Positions 6,673 through 11,929 of a stretch of DNA of 13,001 nt are shown here, one piece after another. The position numbers and the translations under genes are program-made. Location of the stretch: positions 1 to 13,001 of the forward strand of contig CAMHER010000041.1 in the NCBI GenBank assembly GCA_946184215.1. The letters are read 5' to 3'. The notes below the pieces were generated by a model. That model ran no database searches. It was not told the DNA's origin and was given only the letters and a program-made list of their open reading frames with translations. How positions within the stretch are numbered: position 1 is the first letter of the stretch; each line of letters opens with the position of its first letter. This DNA comes from an uncultured Clostridia bacterium (GTDB lineage: Bacteria; Bacillota; Clostridia; Oscillospirales; Oscillospiraceae).

Positions 6673-7430
6673 CGGAAATTGGCAGAAAAGACAAAGAGAC
6701 ATGCTGCGCCACACCTCAGACGCCGAAAGAGACAGAGCATTTTGCAGACTGCATGATCTGCGGCAAGCCGCTGGTCTATTTTGACCGGGCAAAGCCGATG
6801 CGCTGTGCGATCTGCGGCAGGGAAGCGGAGAGCAACTGTGCCTGCGCCGACGGTCACTTCGTCTGTGACGCCTGCCATGAGAGCGCGTCCATCGCCTTTT
6901 TCGTACCGCTCCTGCTTGCCAGCACGGAAAAGGACCCGCTCGTCCTCTTCGAGCAGGTCGTCGCGCTGCATCCTGTGCACATGCACGGGCCGGAGCACCA
7001 TGTGATCGTGCCCTGCGTGCTGCTGACGGCCTACCGCAACAACGGCGGAGAGATCGATCTTCCCGCCGCGCTCAAAGAAGCGGTGCGCCGTGCCAAACAG
7101 GTGCCGGGCGGCGCGTGCGGCTACTGGGGTGTCTGCGGCGCTGCCGCGGGCGCGGGGATCTACATGAGCATCCTTCTCGGCTCGAACCCCGTGCATAAGG
7201 AAGCCTGGCCAATCCCGCAGAAGCTGGTGGCCGACTGCCTGAACGCCATCGCGGAGCTGGGCGGCCCCCGCTGCTGCAAGCGCACGGGCCGGCTTGCCAT
7301 CACGCGCGCCGCGGCGTTTACGGAGGATCTGCTCGGCGTGGAGATGCCGACAGGGGAGATCCGCTGCCGCTATTTCCGCCAAAATCACGAGTGCCTGTTT
7401 CTCTCGTGCCCCTATTTTCCAAAGGGTTGA
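6669..7430 (+). CDS. DUF5714 domain protein with N-terminal zinc-finger-like cysteines
   Basis: A 253-residue protein of unknown function. Residues 28-69 contain CxxC pairs C28/C31, C46/C49 and C66/C69 plus C57/C59, likely a double zinc or Fe-S binding ribbon. The remainder matches what I recognise as DUF5714: the His-rich VHMHGPEHH (103-111), GGACGYWGVCGAAAGAGIYM (148-167) with C150 and C156, C202-C203, and late C233, C242 and C247. There is no clear membrane segment or signal peptide. The start overlaps the CoA-ligase stop (ATGA 6669-6672), making it the last gene of the operon before the strong hairpin at 7435. In other genomes this domain appears, as I recall, near methyltransferase and corrinoid or radical SAM genes, which fits here. 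Family assignment is good; function is not known. Confidence 0.78.
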   Translation: MTEIGRKDKETCCATPQTPKETEHFADCMICGKPLVYFDRAKPMRCAICGREAESNCACADGHFVCDACHESASIAFFVPLLLASTEKDPLVLFEQVVALHPVHMHGPEHHVIVPCVLLTAYRNNGGEIDLPAALKEAVRRAKQVPGGACGYWGVCGAAAGAGIYMSILLGSNPVHKEAWPIPQKLVADCLNAIAELGGPRCCKRTGRLAITRAAAFTEDLLGVEMPTGEIRCRYFRQNHECLFLSCPYFPKG

Positions 7431-7434
7431 AAAC

Positions 7435-7474
7435 CGGGGCTGTTGCTTTTTGCAACAGCCCCGTTTTCTCTTTT
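7435..7474 (+). terminator. Rho-independent terminator of the redox operon
   Basis: The 12-bp perfect stem (7435-7446 with 7452-7463) has a TTTTT loop and is followed by TTTTCTCTTTT (7464-7474). It sits 4 nt after the DUF5714 stop. A short A-run upstream (7430-7433) may let it work weakly for the convergent minus-strand gene as well. Confidence 0.92.
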
Positions 7475-7478
7475 ACTT

Positions 7479-8702
7479 TTATTCACGCTCCAGCTTGTCA
7501 AACATGGCTTTGACAGAGGGGGCGTTTTTTGTCAGCTTTTTGATCGACAGCTCTTCAGCCTTGTTGTTGGCAAGCCTCAGATTGTTCTCCGACGAGAGCA
7601 GCGCCTCCTTCGTTTTCTGCAGGTGGGCGATCGTCTTGTCGATCTCGTCGATGGCGGCGGAAAACTTCTCGCTGGCCAGACGATAGTTGCGCCCAAAGCC
7701 GTCCTTGAAGGCCTGCATATTCTCCTCGAAATGCAGAAGATCCAGCTGCTGGTTTTTCACAATCTGCAGCTCCCGCTGATACTGCAGGGAGTTTTGCGCC
7801 GCATTGCGCAGCAGCGTGATGATCGGGATAAAAAACTGCGGGCGCACGACGTACATTTTCTCGTAGCGGTAGGACACGTCGGTGATGCCGTTGTAGAGCT
7901 CACTGTCCATCTCCAGCAGCGAGACCAGCACCGCGTACTCGCAGCCCTTTTCACGCCGGTCCTTGTCCAGCTCCTTGAAAAAGTCCTCGTTCTTGTGCTT
8001 CGTGGCGGTCTCGTCCATCTCGTTCTTCATCTCGAACATGATCGAGAGGAACTCCGTGCCGTCGCTGTCATAATCGCGGAAGATAAAGTCGCCCTTGCTG
8101 CCGGTGCGGGCGTCGTTGTCCTTTTCGAAATACGCGTGCGGAAAGGCCGTTGTACGGATGGCGTTGAACTGGGTCTGGCAGTGCTGCTCCAGGCTTTCGC
8201 CCACCATCTTCGTGGACTGGCGCGCCTTGAAGTCCTTGTAATACTCGATCTGATCGTCCTTGAGCCGCAGCTGCTCCTCATAGCGCTGGCGCAGCGAGGC
8301 TTCCTTATACTTGCTCTCGCTGTCCTTGCCGGCAAGCTGGCCCTCCAGCTCCGCGATGCGCTTGGCGCGGTCGGAAAGCTCCTTTTCCTTTTCCTGCACG
8401 GCCTGCACCACAGCCAGCTGCCTGGCCGTCTCTGCGCCGTTGAGCCTGGCGCGCAGGGCCTCAAGCTCACGATCCTTCTCGGCCAGCGCCCGCTCCTTTT
8501 CCGCCGCCAGCTCGCTCTGCTGCTTCTCGCGCTCCATGCGCTCAAGGCTGCGGTCGTGCTCGCGCGTGCGCTCCATTTCCTGCTCGCGGCGGGCAAGCTC
8601 CTTTTCAAATTCCCGGTCCCGGACCTGGCGGACGATCTGATCATAGCCGGACTCGTCTACCTGAAACACCTTTCCGCAGTGCGGACATTTGATCTCCTGC
8701 AT
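7479..8702 (-). CDS. DUF2130 coiled-coil protein, RmuC/nuclease-like
   Basis: A 407-residue protein. The N-terminus has a CPHC zinc-knuckle pair (C6/C9), then a long charged heptad-rich coiled coil (about 30-160), then the DUF2130 domain (about 165-305) and a second helical stretch (305-390). Within DUF2130, E171, GSKGDFIF (201-208, D205) and FEMKNE (223-228, E224 and K226) have the E...D...ExK layout of PD-(D/E)xK nucleases, as in RmuC-like proteins; nuclease activity is inference. The start ATG at 8702 has AAAGGAG (8711-8717 on the + strand) 8 nt upstream. The gene is monocistronic and converges on the redox operon. No partner genes hint at its role, although the domain is a common chromosomal gene and need not be mobile. 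Confidence 0.85.
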   Translation of the reverse strand: MQEIKCPHCGKVFQVDESGYDQIVRQVRDREFEKELARREQEMERTREHDRSLERMEREKQQSELAAEKERALAEKDRELEALRARLNGAETARQLAVVQAVQEKEKELSDRAKRIAELEGQLAGKDSESKYKEASLRQRYEEQLRLKDDQIEYYKDFKARQSTKMVGESLEQHCQTQFNAIRTTAFPHAYFEKDNDARTGSKGDFIFRDYDSDGTEFLSIMFEMKNEMDETATKHKNEDFFKELDKDRREKGCEYAVLVSLLEMDSELYNGITDVSYRYEKMYVVRPQFFIPIITLLRNAAQNSLQYQRELQIVKNQQLDLLHFEENMQAFKDGFGRNYRLASEKFSAAIDEIDKTIAHLQKTKEALLSSENNLRLANNKAEELSIKKLTKNAPSVKAMFDKLERE

Positions 8703-8734
8703 GGCGAACGCTCCTTTTTATCCTTGCTACTGCC

Positions 8735-8763
8735 ATTTTAGCGGCTTGTTGTCCGAAAAGCAA
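8735..8763 (-). promoter_or_regulatory. Candidate promoter for the DUF2130 gene
   Basis: Read on the minus strand, TTGCTT (8758-8763) and TAAAAT (8735-8740) are separated by 17 nt. The -10 matches five of six consensus bases; the -35 matches three. The predicted start lies near 8728, giving a leader of about 25 nt that contains the ribosome site. Confidence 0.55.
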
Positions 8764-8776
8764 GACAAAGCCAACC

Positions 8777-8804
8777 GTCAACCGACAGGATCCACAAGGT
8801 TGAC
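8777..8804. promoter_or_regulatory. Putative BirA (biotin repressor) operator
   Basis: GTCAACC (8777-8783) and GGTTGAC (8798-8804) form a perfect inverted repeat separated by 14 nt. Known Firmicutes BirA sites resemble GTTAACC and GGTTAAC half-sites with about 14-16 nt between them; here one base of each half differs. The right half overlaps the bioY -35 hexamer, and the downstream birA encodes a DNA-binding domain, so repression by biotinyl-AMP-bound BirA is expected. This is inference from pattern and context. Confidence 0.68.
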
Positions 8805-8828
8805 AATAAGCGGCTTCTGTGCTACGCT
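8800..8828 (+). promoter_or_regulatory. Promoter of bioY-birA
   Basis: A perfect TTGACA -35 (8800-8805), 17-nt spacer and TACGCT -10 (8823-8828, three of six matches). The ribosome site GGAGG (8842-8846) follows 9 nt before the bioY ATG. The strong -35 is embedded in the putative BirA operator. The whole 153-nt divergent region 8703-8855 is explained by the two promoters and this operator. Confidence 0.68.
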
Positions 8829-8855
8829 TGGAAAAAAACACGGAGGTATCCGACT

Positions 8856-9434
8856 ATGAGCACGCCGGAAGAAGAAAAAACAACACGCCGCTTTGACACC
8901 TGGGACCTGGCAATCATGGGCCTGGGCATCGCGCTGATCGCGGTCTGCTCGTGGATCTCAATCCCGATGACAGTGCCCTTTACGCTGCAGACCTTTGCCG
9001 TGTGCCTGATCGCGGCGCTGCTGGGCCTGAGACGCGGACTGTGGACCGTGCTCTGTTATATCCTGCTCGGCGCGGTGGGCGCGCCGGTGTTTGCCGGCTT
9101 CAAGGGCGGCTTTGGAGCCTTGCTCGGCGTCACGGGCGGCTATATCGTGGGCTTTCTTTTCACGGCTCTCGTTGTGGGACTCGCCTCAGAGCGCTGGGGA
9201 CGCAAGCTTAAGGTGCTCGTCCCGGCCATGATCCTGGGCATTTTGCTCTGCTATGCCTTCGGCACGGCCTGGTTCGTGCTGGTCTACACCAAAAACAGCG
9301 GCCCCATCGGCGTCGGCACGGCGCTGGGCTGGTGCGTGCTGCCCTATATCCCGGCAGACGCGGCCAAGCTGCTGCTGGCAAGTCTGCTTTCAGTGCGGCT
9401 CTATCCTCTCGTCGGAAGGAGACCCACTACATGA
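8856..9434 (+). CDS. bioY: Biotin transporter BioY (ECF S component)
   Basis: A 192-residue integral membrane protein that binds biotin and brings it into the cell, normally with the EcfAA'T energising module, which is not encoded here. About six hydrophobic segments span residues 18-185. Family motifs are PFTLQTFAV (41-49), GAVGAPVFAG (72-81) followed by FKGGFGALLGVTGGY (82-96), GTAWF (136-140) and PYIPADAAK (163-171, usual form PFIPGDxxK). Length is typical for BioY. The start has GGAGG 9 nt upstream, and its TGA overlaps the birA ATG (ATGA 9431-9434), giving coupled translation. A putative BirA operator covers the promoter, so expression should rise when biotin is scarce. Confidence 0.95.
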   Translation: MSTPEEEKTTRRFDTWDLAIMGLGIALIAVCSWISIPMTVPFTLQTFAVCLIAALLGLRRGLWTVLCYILLGAVGAPVFAGFKGGFGALLGVTGGYIVGFLFTALVVGLASERWGRKLKVLVPAMILGILLCYAFGTAWFVLVYTKNSGPIGVGTALGWCVLPYIPADAAKLLLASLLSVRLYPLVGRRPTT

Positions 9435-10402
9435 CAAAGGATCGGGTATTGGACAGCCTGCGGAGCAGCGGCGGGAGCTATGTCTCGGGCGGCGCGCTTT
9501 CGGCGGAGCTGAGCCTTAGCCGCACGGCGGTGTGGAAGGCCGTAGAGCAGCTGCGCGCGGAGGGCTTCGTGATCGAATCCGCGCCGAAGAAGGGCTACCG
9601 GCTCCTCTCCGGCGGCGACGCGCTTACGGAAAGCGGCGTGCGAGCGTATCTGCGCCGCAGGGATCTGGACCTGCGGGTTTATAAAAGCATCAGCTCGACC
9701 AACACGGTGCTCAAGCAGCTTGCCGAGAGCGGCGAGGCCGAGGGCACGGTCCTCCTGGCCGAGGAGCAGACCGCCGGCCGCGGCCGGATGAGCCGCAGCT
9801 TTTTCTCGCCGCCGCGCTCGGGGCTGTATATGAGCCTGCTGCTGCGCCCGCACTTGAGCGCGCAGCTCTCCACGCGCATCACGGCCTGCGCCGCCGTGGC
9901 AGTGGCCGAGGCGATCGAGGAGCTGACCGGCTGCAGGGCGGAGATCAAATGGGTCAACGACGTGCTTGTGGACGGCAAAAAGGTCTGCGGCATCCTGACC
10001 GAGGGCTCCATTGACTGCGAGAGCGGCCTCATGCACTACGCCATTGTCGGCATCGGCATCAACATCCGCCCGCCGGAGGGTGATTTTCCCGCAGAGCTGA
10101 GGCAAATCGCGGGAGCGCTCCCCACGGCACCGGACGGGGAGGACCTGCGCTGCCGTCTGGCCGCGGCGGTTCTCGACCGGCTGATGGATCTCTATGAGCA
10201 GCTCCCGGAGGGAGACTGCTACGAGGCCTATAAAAGCCGTTCATGCCTGATAGGGCGGCAGATCAATATCCTGCCGCTTGAAGGCGAGCCGGTCCCGGCG
10301 ACGGCGATCGGCGTCGAGCGGGACTTTTCCCTGCGCGTGCGCCTGACGGACGGGACCGAAAAGTGCCTCAGCTCCGGCGAGGTCAGCGTCCGGGCCAGAT
10401 AA
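9431..10402 (+). CDS. birA: Bifunctional biotin--protein ligase / biotin operon repressor BirA
   Basis: A 323-residue BirA. Residues 1-60 form a winged helix-turn-helix DNA-binding domain (SRTAVWKAVEQLRAEGF at 30-46), so this is the repressor-type (class II) ligase. The catalytic domain shows AGRGRMSR (115-122), the biotinyl-AMP loop corresponding to GRGRxxR, KWVNDVLV (173-180; the family norm is KWPND, so Val replaces Pro), GILTE (187-191) and GIGIN (207-211). The C-terminal SH3-like domain ends with SSGEVSVR (314-321). It makes biotinyl-AMP and biotinylates carboxylase subunits. The ATG at 9431 has AAGGAG (9416-9421) 9 nt upstream; the frame also opens at 9332 but that lies inside bioY. Co-transcribed with bioY and probably autoregulated through the operator at 8777. 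Confidence 0.95.
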   Translation: MTKDRVLDSLRSSGGSYVSGGALSAELSLSRTAVWKAVEQLRAEGFVIESAPKKGYRLLSGGDALTESGVRAYLRRRDLDLRVYKSISSTNTVLKQLAESGEAEGTVLLAEEQTAGRGRMSRSFFSPPRSGLYMSLLLRPHLSAQLSTRITACAAVAVAEAIEELTGCRAEIKWVNDVLVDGKKVCGILTEGSIDCESGLMHYAIVGIGINIRPPEGDFPAELRQIAGALPTAPDGEDLRCRLAAAVLDRLMDLYEQLPEGDCYEAYKSRSCLIGRQINILPLEGEPVPATAIGVERDFSLRVRLTDGTEKCLSSGEVSVRAR

Positions 10403-10403
10403 G

Positions 10404-10431
10404 GCAAGGGACTGTCTGACAGCTTTTTTGC
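10404..10431 (+). terminator. Weak terminator after birA
   Basis: A short CTGT/ACAG stem (10412-10415 with 10419-10422) is followed by a run of six T (10424-10429). Outer G-U and A-U pairs may extend it imperfectly. The stem is short, so termination may be partial. The rest of 10403-10548 holds the downstream promoter and a 10-bp palindrome (AATGATCATT, 10454-10463) of no known role. Confidence 0.4.
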
Positions 10432-10487
10432 GAATACGAACCGGGAAGAAAAGAATGATCATTTGAATATTTATCCCTCCCCGGGGC

Positions 10488-10517
10488 TTGCACGGGAAAG
10501 GCTTTGCATGGTATACT
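10488..10517 (+). promoter_or_regulatory. Extended -10 promoter of the guanylate-kinase-like gene
   Basis: TTGCAC (10488-10493), an 18-nt spacer and TATACT (10512-10517), with TG one base upstream of the -10 (10509-10510). The predicted start lies near 10524, giving a 25-nt leader that includes GGGAGG (10533-10538), 10 nt before the ATG. This argues for expression independent of bioY-birA. Confidence 0.72.
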
Positions 10518-10548
10518 TTTTCTATTCCGACAGGGAGGTCAAGGTACG

Positions 10549-11088
10549 ATGAATAAAAAGCTGATCGTTCTCTCCGGCCCGTCCGGCGCGGGTCTGGGCG
10601 ATATTGCCGCGGCGGTCTTTGCCGCGAGGAAGGACGTTGTCCCCGTCGTGCCGGTCACGGCGCGCAAGATGAAAGAGGGGGAAAAGGACGGCGTCGGCTT
10701 TTATTTCTATGATCTCGAAGGCTGGAACGCCCTGAAGGAATCCGGCGACCTGATCGAGGCGACCGAGTTTGCCGGCAACGATTACGGCACCTCGCGCCGG
10801 CTCGTAAAGGAACTGCTGGACAGGGGGCTCAACGTGATGATCGACCGCTCGGTTGACCGCGCCGCACAGGTAAAGAGGAACATGCCCGAGGCCCTGTGCG
10901 TGTATATCGAGCCGTCGGAGCGCGTGCTTGAGGAGCGTTACCGCGCCATCTGCCGCAGCGAGCTGGAGTTGTCCCTCCGCATGGAGACGGCAGAGCGGCA
11001 GCGTGCGCTCTCCTCCTTCTGCGACGCGCGCATCAACAGCGACGATCTCGAAGCCGCCGCAAAGGAGCTCAGCGCGCTGATCGGATAA
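10549..11088 (+). CDS. Guanylate-kinase-like protein with degenerate P-loop
   Basis: A 179-residue member of the guanylate kinase fold, slightly short against the usual 190-210. The GMP-binding side is recognisable: TARKMKEGE (37-45; R39, K42, E45), E70, YGT (79-81) and D99, aligned by eye with the yeast enzyme's R38, R41, E44, E69, Y78, S80 and D98. The ATP side is not: the P-loop reads GPSGAGLGD (10-18), with Leu16 where the invariant Walker A lysine should be and Asp18 in place of Ser/Thr. It is therefore unlikely to be the housekeeping Gmk and may be a GMP-binding or regulatory paralogue, or a kinase with altered chemistry. The reading frame is intact and has its own good promoter and ribosome site, so it does not look like a decayed gene. 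The start at 10549 is chosen over 10504 because of GGGAGG 10 nt upstream. Confidence 0.8.
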   Translation: MNKKLIVLSGPSGAGLGDIAAAVFAARKDVVPVVPVTARKMKEGEKDGVGFYFYDLEGWNALKESGDLIEATEFAGNDYGTSRRLVKELLDRGLNVMIDRSVDRAAQVKRNMPEALCVYIEPSERVLEERYRAICRSELELSLRMETAERQRALSSFCDARINSDDLEAAAKELSALIG

Positions 11089-11102
11089 ACCAAAACCATA
11101 AT

Positions 11103-11136
11103 AAAGCTGCCGTACCATCCGGTACGGCAGCTTTTT
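11103..11136. terminator. Bidirectional terminator between the guanylate-kinase-like gene and proC
   Basis: A perfect 14-bp stem (11103-11116 with 11121-11134) and ATCC loop. T-rich sequence follows on the + strand (CTTTTTCTTG) and A-rich sequence precedes it (AACCATAATAAAG), so it can serve both convergent genes. Confidence 0.93.
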
Positions 11137-11141
11137 CTTGT

Positions 11142-11927
11142 TCAAAACTCTTTTTCCCAGGTGGCGATCACGGCGTTCATCACCGCGGCACGAAACGCGC
11201 CCTCCTCCAGCTTCCTCACGCCCTGGATCGTGCTGCCGCCGGGGGAGCAGACCCGGTCGCGCAGCGCGTCGGGATGCTCGCCGCTATAAAGCAGCAGCTC
11301 GGCCGTGCCCTTCATCATCTGCGCGGCATAGGCGATGGCTTCCTTGCGCGGCAGCCCGCAGGCGACGGCGCCGTCGGCAAGTGCGTCTACGAACATCGCC
11401 GCAAAGGCCGGGCCGCAGCCCGTGACGCCGGAGGCGGCCTCCATCAGCGGCTCAGAGAGCTCCGAGACCATCCCTGAGGCGGCCAGCAGCTCCTTGACAA
11501 GCTCTTTTTCCTGCTCTGTCACGGCGTCGGAGGCGCACAGCATCGTCACGCCGCCGCCGACCGCGACGGGGATGTTGGGCATGATGCGCACGACGGGGTG
11601 AGCGCCGAGAAGCGCCGTCAGCTCTTCCAGCGTCCAGCCCGCAACCATCGAGACGATGAGTACGCGCTTGCGCGCGGAGAGCTCGCCGCGGATGCCCGCC
11701 ACCATCGCCTCGAGCCCCTGGGGCTTGACAGCGAGGAAGAGCACGTCGGCCTCCCTGGCGGCGTCAGCGTTGCTGCAGACCTCCGCACCCAGCTCCTCTG
11801 CCAGACGCGCGGCCTTTTCCTGCGTGCGGTTCGCCAGCAGCAGACGCTCCGTCAGCGGGCTCTTCGCCGCGGCTCTTGCCAGCGCGCCGCCCATGTTGCC
11901 GCATCCGATAAAAGCGATCACGGCCAT
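11142..11927 (-). CDS. proC: Pyrroline-5-carboxylate reductase
   Basis: A 261-residue NAD(P)H-dependent reductase making L-proline from pyrroline-5-carboxylate, the last step of proline synthesis. The Rossmann loop GCGNMGGA is at 8-15, AVKPQ at 66-70, RIMPNIPVAVGGGV at 114-127, the SGVTGCGPAF segment of the dimer and active-site region at 166-175, and SPGGSTIQGV at 228-237, all typical of ProC; length is normal. The ATG at 11927 is preferred: GGAGGG (11934-11939) lies 6 nt upstream. A TTG at 11933 would also be in frame but directly abuts that ribosome site. It begins 2 nt after the kup stop, so the two genes are probably cotranscribed, linking proline (an osmolyte) with potassium uptake. Confidence 0.95.
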   Translation of the reverse strand: MAVIAFIGCGNMGGALARAAAKSPLTERLLLANRTQEKAARLAEELGAEVCSNADAAREADVLFLAVKPQGLEAMVAGIRGELSARKRVLIVSMVAGWTLEELTALLGAHPVVRIMPNIPVAVGGGVTMLCASDAVTEQEKELVKELLAASGMVSELSEPLMEAASGVTGCGPAFAAMFVDALADGAVACGLPRKEAIAYAAQMMKGTAELLLYSGEHPDALRDRVCSPGGSTIQGVRKLEEGAFRAAVMNAVIATWEKEF

Positions 11928-11929
11928 GC

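Noticed and set aside
7428..7430. TGA at the end of the DUF5714 gene as a possible selenocysteine codon
   Set aside because: Reading on goes straight into the terminator hairpin and a low-complexity tract; the stop is natural.
7443..8741. 432-codon open frame on the + strand opposite DUF2130
   Set aside because: Leu-rich antisense of a coiled-coil gene; it starts inside the terminator and has no family hallmark.
8740..8816. Direct repeat AGCGGCTT at 8740-8747 and 8809-8816
   Set aside because: Only 8 bp, with different relations to the two promoters; likely chance.
10454..10463. 10-bp palindrome AATGATCATT upstream of the guanylate-kinase-like promoter
   Set aside because: Too short and 24 nt upstream of the -35; no second copy or matching regulator seen, so not called an operator.
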